From the NCBI GenBank assembly GCA_947446025.1, contig CANFEY010000039.1:1-46293 (forward strand): 46,293 nt of DNA, in the 5' to 3' direction. The translations under genes and the position numbers were made by a program. The DNA comes from Bryobacterales bacterium (lineage in GTDB: Bacteria; Acidobacteriota; Terriglobia; Bryobacterales; Bryobacteraceae). Positions 23,787 to 32,800 of this stretch are shown here, piece after piece (within the stretch, counting starts at the first letter, position 1; every line of letters starts with the position of its first letter). The notes under the pieces were generated by a model that was not told where the DNA came from, did no database searches, and saw nothing but the letters and a program-made list of their open reading frames with translations.

Positions 23787-26053
23787 ATGGTCCCCCACTT
23801 CCTGCGCAACAGCCACTCCACCCCGCGAATCGCAAGAAACGCGAGGAAAATCGCCGGCATGTCCCACAGATCCTTCGTCTCGCGGACGCTGATGCCGCCA
23901 TCAGAATAGACGATGTCGTCGGCCAAGCGCTGCGCGTCGTCCGGCTTATAGTAGTTGCCCTTGGTCTCAGCCGACAACTTCTCCAGCAGTTCGCGATTCT
24001 GCTCCACGTGGAAATTCTCCGCCGTGCCGTCTTCGCGCCGGAAGGTGAAGGTATCGCGGCCCAACTCTTCGGTGCCGCGTTTGGCGGTCACTTCCACGAT
24101 GTAGTCGCCTTGTTTGGGAGCCTGCCAATCCACCACGAACGCGCCTGCTTCACTACTGTCAGGAGTCATGGAGATGGTCTCCGTTACGCCTTCGCCCAGA
24201 ATGTGTGCTTCGACGACGGCGTCATTGGCGGGCATAAACGTCTTGTCCCGAACCTCGGCGCGCAGCTTCGCGGTGGCGATGTCACTGAGCAAGGTCTTCG
24301 GCGTCGACCCAGTCACCCGCTGCGGCGTCCCGCTGACAGTCCAGCGCAGGAACTGCTGATAGAACATCTCGTGGCTCATGTCAGCCTTATCCTGCAACAT
24401 TTGCCAGCGCCAGCTGCCTGACGTGGCGAAGATCGCCGTGCGCCCGCGCCCGTAGTTCATGGTGATCAGCAGCGGCAGTGCCCCGCCCCCGCCGTTCATC
24501 GGAACGGCTTCGGCGAGTACGGAGGCACCCAACTTCGGCTCGCCTACGTCTTGCACGTTGCGGATGTACGGCAGTTCGGAAAAGCGCTTGCCGTTCTTCT
24601 TAACGTCATCTTCCAGGCGTGTGATCAGGCTTTCGGAACCTTGCGGCGTCAGCCGCACATTCGCCGGAGTCCACTTGAAGGTACCCTTGCGATCCGGCAG
24701 CTGGGTCGGCATGGCTTCATGCACCGGAGTCGCCTGCCAGCCGCCGTCGGCCAGCGAATCCTTGCCGCCCAGGAACACCAGCCCGCCGCCGCGCCGATCC
24801 ACGAAATCCTTTACGTTCTGCAACTGCTGCGGAGTCAGGTACGCCGCATCCACGCTACCGAACATCACTGCGTCAAAAGCGAACAACTCCTCCACCGTGG
24901 TCGGGAAGCCGTTGATCTTTTCGAGGTCTTCTTTTGTAGCCTTGCTCACGTTGCCCTGGATGTAGCGCTTGTTCGGAGCCGTGCGCAGCACCGTCAATAG
25001 ATCGATGGACTGATCGTCCTCCACTCCCCGGCGAACAAACTTGAACTCCCAGCGCGGCTCGCCTTCCAGATAAAGGATGCGCGGAACGCGCTTGTCCACG
25101 TTGACCACGCGCGTCAGGATGTTGTTGCGACCGTTCTCTTCTCCCGGCAGCAGATCGATGAAGGTCTGAATGGTCTTCACGCCCGCCTTGCCGGCGTTGA
25201 ACAGAACGTTCTCAATCTGCTCAGAGCCTTCGCCCTTCAACACTACATCCTGCGCGGCCAGAACTTTGTTGTTGTCGCGAATGGTGATCTTGGCTTTTTG
25301 CCCGGTGTAACCGTGCTGATGGAACGTCACCAGCGCCGCCAAACGCGAATCCGGCAGCGTCCGCTGCGGCAGCTCGACGTTGGTGATCTCCAGATCCTTC
25401 TGCATCTGCTCACGGCCCAGACCGATGGTGTGTACGGCAATCCGCTGCCGCCGCATCGCCGAGATGGTTTCCAGGTCCACGCCGCCGGTATTGTCCGCGC
25501 CGTCCGACAACAGGACCATGGCTCCAATGGGCAAGCCCGCCGCATCCGCCGCGATTTGTTTGAGGCTATCGCCGATGTGCGTGACGGGCGACTGGGCGGC
25601 CAACTGCTCCAGCCCTTCAATACGCGACAGGTGGTCTGACATTTTGTAGACGCGCACCTGGAACTTGTCCTTGAGCTTCTGTAACAGGCCGTCGTTGAGC
25701 ACCTTCGCCCCGCGGTCCTTGCGCGAAAGCTCGCCTTCGTCCTTGGTAGCCATGCTGGACGAATCGTCGATGACCACGGCAACAATGTTCTGCTGCGGTT
25801 TCAGCGTAGCCACGCTCAGCGCGGGACGCCAGATCATGAACAGCAGCAACGCCGCCAGCGCGGTTTGCAACAGGCCCACCAGCACGCTTCGAACAGGGTT
25901 CGCCGCACCGCCCTTGCGCAGGATCAAAAACGCGAACCCGGCACCCGCCAGCGCGATTCCAGCCCACAACATCCAGACCGGCCAGGCGTTCAAAAATACG
26001 AAGCTGCCTTGGTTGTACACAGTCCGCGAATACTTGAAGAAGAATTCAAACAT
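23783..26053 (-). CDS. VWA/glutamine amidotransferase-like membrane protein
   Basis: A 756-residue inner-membrane protein: helices at about 22-46 and 56-74, a VWA domain with MIDAS DDSSS (96-100), a class I amidotransferase-like domain in the middle (RILYLEGEPRWE, FVDRRGGGLVFLGG, GRGRTAIFATSGSWRW) without an obvious catalytic Cys, a beta domain and a final helix near 735-748. It resembles the BatA-like protein of the operon in layout and may pair with it. It lies 29 bases after the DUF4159 stop. Confidence 0.87.
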   Translation of the reverse strand: MFEFFFKYSRTVYNQGSFVFLNAWPVWMLWAGIALAGAGFAFLILRKGGAANPVRSVLVGLLQTALAALLLFMIWRPALSVATLKPQQNIVAVVIDDSSSMATKDEGELSRKDRGAKVLNDGLLQKLKDKFQVRVYKMSDHLSRIEGLEQLAAQSPVTHIGDSLKQIAADAAGLPIGAMVLLSDGADNTGGVDLETISAMRRQRIAVHTIGLGREQMQKDLEITNVELPQRTLPDSRLAALVTFHQHGYTGQKAKITIRDNNKVLAAQDVVLKGEGSEQIENVLFNAGKAGVKTIQTFIDLLPGEENGRNNILTRVVNVDKRVPRILYLEGEPRWEFKFVRRGVEDDQSIDLLTVLRTAPNKRYIQGNVSKATKEDLEKINGFPTTVEELFAFDAVMFGSVDAAYLTPQQLQNVKDFVDRRGGGLVFLGGKDSLADGGWQATPVHEAMPTQLPDRKGTFKWTPANVRLTPQGSESLITRLEDDVKKNGKRFSELPYIRNVQDVGEPKLGASVLAEAVPMNGGGGALPLLITMNYGRGRTAIFATSGSWRWQMLQDKADMSHEMFYQQFLRWTVSGTPQRVTGSTPKTLLSDIATAKLRAEVRDKTFMPANDAVVEAHILGEGVTETISMTPDSSEAGAFVVDWQAPKQGDYIVEVTAKRGTEELGRDTFTFRREDGTAENFHVEQNRELLEKLSAETKGNYYKPDDAQRLADDIVYSDGGISVRETKDLWDMPAIFLAFLAIRGVEWLLRRKWGTI

Positions 26054-26082
26054 GGTCCGCCGGCGTCTCTTTTCAAAATCCT

Positions 26083-26907
26083 CTAGTGAGTCAAATCATA
26101 CACTACGTAGTTGGTCGCAATCCTATATGCCATATTGGCCCACTCTTCCGGGTACTCCGGATCGTTGGAATGCTCTATGGCGTCGCTGATGTCCATATTG
26201 TGGCAGATGGCGACGATGATCCGCCCGCGCTCATCGCGGATGGCCCGCCACTTGGGTTCAAAGCCATCGAACTCATAGGGCCGGCCGGAACCCAAGAACT
26301 GCTTGCCGGGAATCTGCGTGCGCTTGTCCAAGTCATATAAGACGTGGAATATGGGATCAGAGTTTGCAAGATCTTCCACAGGCCGACTCCCAATGACCTT
26401 TTGCAGGTTCTTCATGAAATTTTCCCACTCGTTGGTACCGTGAAAGTCGTCCGTCATGAGGAACCCGCCACGGTCCAGGTAATCGCGCAGCTGGTCGGCT
26501 TCGTCCTCGAACAGGTGCCAGTGGCCCGGTTCCACCGCGTATAGGAAAGGCCAGTTGTAGATGTCGTCGGACCCGTCGAGCTCGGCCACGTGCTCCACCG
26601 AAGTGGCGTTGATAAGCGTGAGCCGCCGCAACCCTTCCTGAAAGTGGCGGTCGCCTTGCGGATAATCGGTGGCCCAGCCCATCCAGCCAGTGTGCGCGTC
26701 GGGATGCAATATGCCGACGGCATCGTACTTGAGCCGCCCCCGGGTCCACTCCGCTGGCACGTCCCAGTCCGGCGGCAACGGCACTTCGCCGACCTTGACT
26801 TCAGTGGGTGTCTCGCCCACGTAATCGTGGAAAGGCTTCTGGGCGAGCAAGATTCCCCAGGAGGCCAAGCAGGCGAAGACTAGGGAAAGAGCCGAGCGGG
26901 GACGCAT
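26083..26907 (-). CDS. DUF4159 protein, second gene of the MoxR operon
   Basis: A 274-residue exported protein. A signal peptide (SALSLVFACLASWGILLAQ) is followed by a DUF4159 domain with YLDRGGFLMTDDFHG at about 149-163 and a final ANMAYRIATNYVVYDLTH. It is close in sequence to the next gene upstream (26950), so the two look like a tandem duplication. The third copy at 12000 has diverged more. The gap to the paralog upstream is 42 bases. No function is established. Confidence 0.9.
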   Translation of the reverse strand: MRPRSALSLVFACLASWGILLAQKPFHDYVGETPTEVKVGEVPLPPDWDVPAEWTRGRLKYDAVGILHPDAHTGWMGWATDYPQGDRHFQEGLRRLTLINATSVEHVAELDGSDDIYNWPFLYAVEPGHWHLFEDEADQLRDYLDRGGFLMTDDFHGTNEWENFMKNLQKVIGSRPVEDLANSDPIFHVLYDLDKRTQIPGKQFLGSGRPYEFDGFEPKWRAIRDERGRIIVAICHNMDISDAIEHSNDPEYPEEWANMAYRIATNYVVYDLTH

Positions 26908-26949
26908 CTATAGTGTTGGACTCGAAACTGCGCACTCAGGATAGCAGTT

Positions 26950-27750
26950 CTAATGCGTTAAATCGTACGTCGCGTAGTTGACCAACACGCGGTGGGCCGC
27001 CGAGGCCATTTCTTCGGGATACCAGGCGTCGTTCGAATGCTCCCAGGCATCGCCCAGGTCCATGTTGTGGCAGATGGCAACGACGATTCGGCCCTTGGCG
27101 TCGCGAATTCCGCGCCAGCGCGGCCGGATGTCGTCGGATCGCTCCCAAGTGCGCCCATATTGCAACGCCGCCTCGCCCGCGATCTGGACGTTCAAATCGA
27201 CGTCGGACAGCATGTGGAAGATCGGATCGTCCGCCGGCAGGTCGTCCCAATCGCGGTCCGGGAAAACTTCCCGGATGCCTTCCTCAAATTGCGCCCACTC
27301 CTGCAGCCCGTGGAAATCGTCCACCATGAGGAACCCGCCGCGGTCGAAATACTCGCGCAACTGCTTGGCTTCTTCCTCGTCCATGGCCCACCGCCCTACC
27401 TCCACGGCATACATGAACGGCCAGTTATAGGGATCATCGGAGCCGTCGAACTCCACCGGCTGCTCCACGCTGCGCACGTCGATCAGCGTAAGCCGCCGCA
27501 CGCCTTCGATGAGATTGCGGTCGCCACCCGGATAGTCGGTTCCCCAGCCCGTAAACCCGAACGCACCGCGTCCGCCGAAGGTGTGCCACATCATGCGCGC
27601 GGTGACCCATTCGTGCGTAACGCGCCAATCCGGGGGCAGCGGCACGCGCTCCTCGCCGGGGTATTCCCGGAACTCTTTCTGCGCGAGCAAGAGTCCCCAA
27701 CTGCCTAGCAAGAGGAGGAGGAACGCACTGAAGACAGAGCGGAGACGCAT
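26950..27750 (-). CDS. DUF4159 protein, first gene of the MoxR operon
   Basis: A 266-residue exported protein with a signal peptide ending near LLLAQ and a DUF4159 domain (YFDRGGFLMVDDFHG, residues 138-152; final YATYDLTH). It leads the ten-gene operon, so the promoter should lie in 27751-27851, a short gap filled mostly by an imperfect palindrome. The 3' end shares YDLTH with its paralog. Its partner in the cell is unknown; a position in the periplasm follows from the signal peptide. Confidence 0.9.
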   Translation of the reverse strand: MRLRSVFSAFLLLLLGSWGLLLAQKEFREYPGEERVPLPPDWRVTHEWVTARMMWHTFGGRGAFGFTGWGTDYPGGDRNLIEGVRRLTLIDVRSVEQPVEFDGSDDPYNWPFMYAVEVGRWAMDEEEAKQLREYFDRGGFLMVDDFHGLQEWAQFEEGIREVFPDRDWDDLPADDPIFHMLSDVDLNVQIAGEAALQYGRTWERSDDIRPRWRGIRDAKGRIVVAICHNMDLGDAWEHSNDAWYPEEMASAAHRVLVNYATYDLTH

Positions 27751-27783
27751 CGCGTGCCCAGAATAGCACGACCGAAAAACATG

Positions 27784-27847
27784 TCACGCAAAGCCGCAAA
27801 GACTCGCCAAGCCAGAATTCTTTGCGGAACTTTGCGTCTTGGCGTGA
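27784..27847. repeat. Imperfect palindromic dispersed-type repeat (TCACGCAAAG type)
   Basis: Two arms, TCACGCAAAGCCGCAAAG (27784-27801) and the inverted CTTTGCGTCTTGGCGTGA (27830-27847), flank a shorter inner pair (GCGGAACTTT). The sequence type CACGCAAAGNCGCAAAG is a frequent intergenic repeat in several phyla. It lies directly upstream of the MoxR operon and downstream of a small gene and may end that gene's transcript. Confidence 0.65.
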
Positions 27848-27851
27848 GGGC

Positions 27852-28091
27852 TTAGACCAGCGAGCTTTCCTGGAACTCGCCGCGCTCATTCATCCAGCAG
27901 CGGTACTTGGTGCGAACCTCATTGCGGTTGCGGAAACAAGCATCGGCCTGGAGCATGATCTTAGGTTCGGAGTTCTGGACCAGCTTCTTGGCCGTTTCTT
28001 TCGCGGTGGCCAAACCGGAGCATGGGACTTCCGCGCTAAAGACCTTGGGGCTGTCTTTGTGCATCTCCATGGTGCGGACGAAATATTGCAT
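27852..28091 (-). CDS. Small hypothetical protein
   Basis: A protein of 79 residues (starts MQYFVRTMEMHKDS) with three Cys and many charged residues, no signal peptide and no membrane segment. I do not recognise a family. It has no strong ribosome site before the ATG at 28091. It lies between the rpsU terminator-like hairpin and the palindrome in front of the MoxR operon, on the same strand as both. Codon use looks like a real gene, but support rests mainly on the open frame. Confidence 0.55.
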   Translation of the reverse strand: MQYFVRTMEMHKDSPKVFSAEVPCSGLATAKETAKKLVQNSEPKIMLQADACFRNRNEVRTKYRCWMNERGEFQESSLV

Positions 28092-28122
28092 GGTTTAGAT
28101 ATGAATGACTAAATGTAAGCAC

Positions 28123-28160
28123 GGCGCGCCAAGGGGTCCCAGGGACCTGCCAGGCGCGCC
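28123..28160 (-). terminator. Strong nested hairpin downstream of rpsU
   Basis: Outer arms GGCGCGCC (28123-28130 and 28153-28160) enclose inner arms GGTCCC/GGGACC. It begins 20 bases after the S21 stop. There is no T tract on the minus strand, so it may act as a 3'-end stabiliser or a Rho-assisted stop. Confidence 0.55.
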
Positions 28161-28179
28161 TCTCAAACTTTCGGAATTC

Positions 28180-28392
28180 TTAACGCGCGGGCTCAGCGCC
28201 GGGTTCACGGGTCCGCTTTTTACGGTTCCGCTTGCGCGCCAGTGCTGCCTTCACGCGCTTCTTCTCGCCTGGCTTCAAATAGAAGGAGTGCCGTTTGGTC
28301 TCCTTGATAATGTCCGCCTGCAAAACTTTGCGCTTAAAACGCCGGAGGGCGCTCTCTAGAGTTTCGCCATCCTGAATGTAAACTTCCGCCAC
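28180..28392 (-). CDS. rpsU: Ribosomal protein bS21
   Basis: A 70-residue S21 protein of the small ribosomal subunit, recognisable from the ETLESALRRFKRKV helix and the KRHSFYLKPGEKKRVK stretch, with a very basic C-terminus. It starts at GTG 28392 with AGGAG seven bases before. bS21 helps the ribosome engage the start region of mRNA. It lies directly after an RRM-type RNA-binding protein gene, a pairing that is also known from cold-responsive clusters in cyanobacteria. Confidence 0.95.
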   Translation of the reverse strand: MAEVYIQDGETLESALRRFKRKVLQADIIKETKRHSFYLKPGEKKRVKAALARKRNRKKRTREPGAEPAR

Positions 28393-28415
28393 AGATTCTC
28401 CTAGATTGCATTTGC

Positions 28416-28443
28416 GCGCGGCGTAAGTTGGCTCACGCCGCGC
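28416..28443. other. Hairpin between the RRM gene and rpsU
   Basis: A perfect 9-bp GC stem (GCGCGGCGT / ACGCCGCGC) with a 10-base loop lies in the 63-bp gap. There is no T tract, so it could be a processing or attenuation structure that sets the RRM-to-S21 ratio. Confidence 0.5.
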
Positions 28444-28455
28444 ACTGAAAATTTC

Positions 28456-28794
28456 TTACCAGCGATTGCCGCGATCTCCACCGCCGCCACCGCCGCCGCC
28501 GCGTCCACCACCGCCGCCGCCGAAGCCACGGCCACCGCCGCCGCCCGCCGGTTTCGGACGCGCTTCATTCACGTTCAGCGCCCGCCCGTTCATTTCCGCA
28601 CCGTTCAACTGAGCGATCGCATTTTCCGCGTCGCGCTTCTCGGTCATTTCCACGAACGCGAACCCGCGCGGTTGGCCTGTGTCCCGGTCCGTTACAATGT
28701 TGACACGTTCGACATTGCCGTACTGCGCAAACGCCGCGTGCAACTCGTCTTGCGATGTCTGATAGCTCAGATTCCCGACAAAGATGTTCGTCAC
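28456..28794 (-). CDS. Glycine-rich RRM RNA-binding protein
   Basis: A protein of 112 residues with one RNA recognition motif. RNP2 is IFVGNL (3-9) and RNP1 RGFAFVEM (43-50). The last 35 residues are an Arg/Gly-rich tail. This class in bacteria binds single-stranded RNA and is often cold-induced. It starts at GTG 28794 with AAGGAG seven bases before. It is upstream of rpsU on the same strand and likely shares its promoter in the 146-bp divergent gap (28795-28940). Confidence 0.93.
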   Translation of the reverse strand: MTNIFVGNLSYQTSQDELHAAFAQYGNVERVNIVTDRDTGQPRGFAFVEMTEKRDAENAIAQLNGAEMNGRALNVNEARPKPAGGGGGRGFGGGGGGRGGGGGGGGDRGNRW

Positions 28795-28900
28795 GCCTTG
28801 CTCCTTAGATTGGATACCGCATCTTTGTCAAACAAATACCTGCGGCAATCAAGCGGGCCGTGAGTTAAGGCTTCGGCAAAGACCTTTCCACTCTACCACG

Positions 28901-28933
28901 GTTTACCCCGTCCGTGGGGCCGTCCTGGTAAAC
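28901..28933. promoter_or_regulatory. Inverted repeat just upstream of the MmcQ/YjbR gene
   Basis: GTTTACC (28901-28907) and GGTAAAC (28927-28933) pair around an inner CCCC/GGGG pair, ending seven bases before ATG 28941. It may be an operator or hairpin over the start region. TAAACT (28929-28934), a -10-like hexamer, overlaps its right arm. Confidence 0.4.
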
Positions 28934-28940
28934 TCGGCCT

Positions 28941-29279
28941 ATGACCGCGAATGACTTCCGCCGCCTGGCCCTCAGCTTGGAAGGGGCCGAGGAGGGCTCC
29001 CACATGGGCGCCGTTGATTTCCGCGTGGGCGGCCGCATCTTCGCCACCTTGGCATCGGTGGCGCAAGGCTACGGCAACTTGATGCTCACGCCCGAACAGC
29101 AGGCCGCCTTCGTGGGCGAAGCGCCTGAAGTGTTCCTGCCCATCGCCGGCGGATGGGGACGCATGGGGATGACGCACATCCGGCTGGCGGAGACCGGCGA
29201 AGACGTGCTGGCCGGAGCGTTGCGCACCGCCTGGCAAACGCGCAAGGACGGCAACGCGAAGCCTAAAAAGAAACGCTAG
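28941..29279 (+). CDS. MmcQ/YjbR family protein
   Basis: A 112-residue protein of the MmcQ/YjbR family, a small CyaY-like alpha/beta DNA-binding-type fold (DFRRLALSLEGAEEGSHMG, then FRVGGRIFATL and MLTPEQQAAF). Role unknown; often stands alone. There is no ribosome site before ATG 28941, but TAAACT lies seven bases upstream, so the transcript may be leaderless. It diverges from the RRM gene and converges with DinB. Confidence 0.88.
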   Translation: MTANDFRRLALSLEGAEEGSHMGAVDFRVGGRIFATLASVAQGYGNLMLTPEQQAAFVGEAPEVFLPIAGGWGRMGMTHIRLAETGEDVLAGALRTAWQTRKDGNAKPKKKR

Positions 29280-29323
29280 CCCCATGCGTGAGCCTGGGGC
29301 CGGGAAATTCAAGCAGCACAACG

Positions 29324-29818
29324 CTAGCCAGCCGCCGCCTCGCGGATCTGCGCCGCGTGCCGCCGGCCGTGGCCGGACATCAGGTGCAGGAGTTCGGCAC
29401 CGTTCATTTCCCCGAACCGGGGATGCTTCACGCCCACCGCGTACAGCGCGTCACCGCGTTCCTGCGCGATGCGCACGCTTAAGTCGCGCACGCGATGGAA
29501 CGCTTCCACCGCTTCCGCTACGGTCTGGTAGCGGCCTGTGGGGACCACGGCTTCCGGTGCCTGCACTTTGTGGGAACGGTCCGCAATCGCCGCGCCTAGC
29601 TGCGCTTCCTTCTCGCTGCTCGGCTGTGGCGCATCGAGCACTGAACCATTCGCGATCCAACCCAGGAAGCGCTCCTCGACGATGACCAGATGCTCCAAGC
29701 ACTCGAGCGCGGACCATCGGCCGGGAGCGGGCTTGGTCCCGGCCTGCTCGTCGGAAAGCGCCGCCACGGACGCGATCACGTCCTGGCGGCCTTCCTCAAG
29801 TACGTTGACCAGGGTCAT
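29324..29818 (-). CDS. DinB family protein
   Basis: A four-helix-bundle protein of 164 residues in the DinB/YfiT-like class. Metal ligands can be proposed as the His in LEHLVIVEE (about residue 43) and the two His in HGRRHAAQI near the C-terminus. Such proteins include thiol-dependent S-transferases (bacillithiol or mycothiol type) and DNA-damage-induced proteins of unknown role. It starts three bases after the receptor stop, so it should be on the same transcript. Confidence 0.85.
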   Translation of the reverse strand: MTLVNVLEEGRQDVIASVAALSDEQAGTKPAPGRWSALECLEHLVIVEERFLGWIANGSVLDAPQPSSEKEAQLGAAIADRSHKVQAPEAVVPTGRYQTVAEAVEAFHRVRDLSVRIAQERGDALYAVGVKHPRFGEMNGAELLHLMSGHGRRHAAQIREAAAG

Positions 29819-29821
29819 GAA

Positions 29822-32800
29822 TTAGAAAGTAATGCGCGCGACGAGTGTGCCGTTGCGCGGGCTGATGATGGGCGGTCCGCCTTGGCCGCCCAACTGCACC
29901 GGGTTCAGCCAGCCGAAGCCGGAAGACGTCGTGCCGTTCGGACGGCGGGCCTGCGGAAGCCGCGCGTTGTTCGCCGTCGGATTGTTCCAGTACGCGCGAT
30001 TGAAGATGTTGCTGAATTCGGCGCGAACGTTGAGGGCGACACGTTCGGTGATGCGGAACGTGCGGCCGAAGTTCATCGATTCGCTAGGTCGGCGTTGATA
30101 GCGGTAGTCGCTATAGTAGGCCGGCGAGGAGCTGAACTTGCCCGCCGGGGGATCGGTCCAAGCCGCGGCATTCAGCAGGAAGGTCTGTTGCGGATCGTAG
30201 CAATGGCAGTTGGGATCGACGGTGAACAGCGGCTGCCCCGGCACGCGTTCGGCGAAGGTGCTTTGGAAAGTCAGCGCGTTCAGCGCCGGGTTGTTCTGCG
30301 CCGTCGGCACCCCTATCGGCTGACCGCTCTGATACACCAACACCACAGCGTAGGTCCAATCGGAAAGCACTTGCTGGACCACGGTGTTACCGAACTGCAC
30401 GCGCGGTGTCTGATAATTGGCGGACATGATGAACTGGAACGGAATGTCAAAGACCGACAGGTATTTATTCAGGCCGCGGTTGAAAATGTCATTGAAGACG
30501 GCGCTGCCGGTGGTGCCGGGGTTGGGCTCCCGTTCCGAGCCGTTGGCCAAGCCGCGTGACCAGGTGAAGGTGCTGGTGGCGGAAAGACCGTGGGAGAGCC
30601 GTTTCGTGCCCTTGACCTGCAAGGAGTCATACCAGGTCTTGCCCAGCGGATTCCAGTAGCTGCTGATGTTGGTGTACTGCGGGAAAGGCCGCAGTGATTG
30701 CGCCACGGTTTGGGCCAGCGGGAAGTTGCCATACGGACGCCCGAAACCGCGCTGCACCGCGGCGGCCGCGTTCGCGAAGCCGGAGAGGATGCCGCGATCC
30801 GCGGCGTTGTCCAAGCTGAGCCCATAAGCCGCAAGCCGCGACTGAGGAATTGCGTTCATGTCGACCAGCCCGGGTGCCTGCCACCACACGCCGCGATTGG
30901 CGACGTACGATGCTTCCACAACGAGGTTGGCGCTGAGTTCGCGCTGCACCCCGATGGACCACTGATACTGGCGCGCGGGGCGGCCCGCGTTCTGATCCAT
31001 GAAGACCGGTCCAGGGCCCGGCGTGGGGAACGCGGTGGGGAATTGCGACGGATTATAGGCCGGCCACGGAGCAGGACGCAGGCTTTCCGGGATGCCCACG
31101 GAAAGGGTAGTGATCGGCGTACCGAACACGGGGCTGTTGGTCTGCGCAGAGGCTCCGGCCAAGCCGCCGGCGGAGTTGTTGTGCTGCGCGGTGCCGGAGT
31201 AAACCAGACCGAAACCGGCGCGGATCACCGTTTTCTGGGTCCACTGATAGGCAAGTCCCAAACGGGGTCCGAAGCCGCCCTTGTAGTTTTGCGCTAGGTT
31301 GCAATTGCATCGATTCGGACCGAAGCCGTCATATACCGACGCGCCTCTTAGACCGGTGGCGGGATGAATCGCGGTGGGGGAAAGGAACGGCGCGCGGCCG
31401 TACTGTTCCCGCAAGTAAGTGGAGTAGTCGTAGCGCAGGCCGTAATCGAAGGTCAGCTTGCGGGTAATCTTCCAGGTGTCCTGCGCGAACAACCCGAGTT
31501 GCTGTTTGCCCAGGCGGGGGTTCGTCGGATAGGCGATGGTGACGGAGTTGGCTCCGCCTAGCAAGAAGCTGGCGTAGCCGAACCCGACGTTGGCTCCGGC
31601 GAAGGCGTTGTTCTGGAACGGCTGTCCGGTTTGCGCTTGCGAGAATGCGTAGGAGCCGTCGGTGGCACCCACGGAGTCCACCGGGTAGCCTTCTGTCCGG
31701 TACTCCGAGCCGAACTTATACGAGTGGTTCCCCTTCACCCAGCTCAAGCTGGCGTTGAAGGTGGGGCTCTGCGTGACGTTGCGTGTGCCCGCCGAAGAAC
31801 CGATGTTCTTCAAGCCGCCGGTACCGTTGCCCGCCAGCAACCCGGAGATGGGAGAGAAGAAGCGATGAGTGATGCCGCCCTTGAGGCCGACTTCCTTCTC
31901 AATATCGTAGTTGGTCTCTTCACCGGTGGTCTTTACGGAGGGCACGTAGAAGTTGGTCTCGCGATAGCCCGCGCCTAAGTGGAGCAGCATGGTGGGCGTC
32001 AGCGTGTGATCGTAGTTCAGCCGGTACAAAGGAGCCGGAGCGAACGTGCCGATGGCGGTGGTGATGGGGTCCGGCAAGCCGTCGGATTGGCCCAACGTGG
32101 GAGAGATCGCGCTGGTGGTGTTGGTGCGCTGCCAGAAGAAGCTCAGTTTGCCCTTCGAGCCGATGTTGTGGTCGAGCTTCAGCGAAGGCACTTCCGTGAT
32201 GCGGGAACTTGGATAAGAGTTGATGTAGTTATCCACCAGCGCGTTGGCCAGCGGGCCTTGGGGAAGCGGGACCAGATTCTGAATCTTGACCGCGACGGGA
32301 TCGAAACGCGACACGGGAATCCGGTTGCCTGGGAACTGCTGCCGCACCTGTCCAGCAGTGGTAAGAGGATCGAAGATCTGGCCTTCCACCAGCGTGCCCC
32401 CGAGCGTGTTGGCGATGGAGCGCGCTCCAGTGGCCGGAATCGCGGTAGCGAAGTCGCCGGCGCGGTATGCAGCGGTGGGCACGGTCTGGCGCTGGCTGTT
32501 CACTTGGATGGTTTCGCGGAACTGTTCCCAGTTCCAGAAGAAGAACGTTTTGTCCTTGCCGTTGTAGATTTTCGGGATGCGGATGGGCCCGCCCACCGTG
32601 AAGCCGTAGTCATTGCGCCGCTGCTGGGGCCGCAGGTTGCCGCCTTGGCCGTTGTCGGTGAACGGAGTACTTGCGTTCAGAGCTTCATTGACGAAGTAGT
32701 TGTAGCCGCTGCCGTGGTAGGTGTTGGTGCCCGACTTCATGGTGATGTTCACGTAGCCGCCGCCGGCCTGGCCGAACTCCGCCGCGTAGTTACTGGTCTG

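Noticed and set aside
29279-29300. A terminator between the MmcQ/YjbR and DinB genes (GCCCCA/TGGGGC)
   Set aside because: The stem is only six pairs with a ten-base loop and no T tract.
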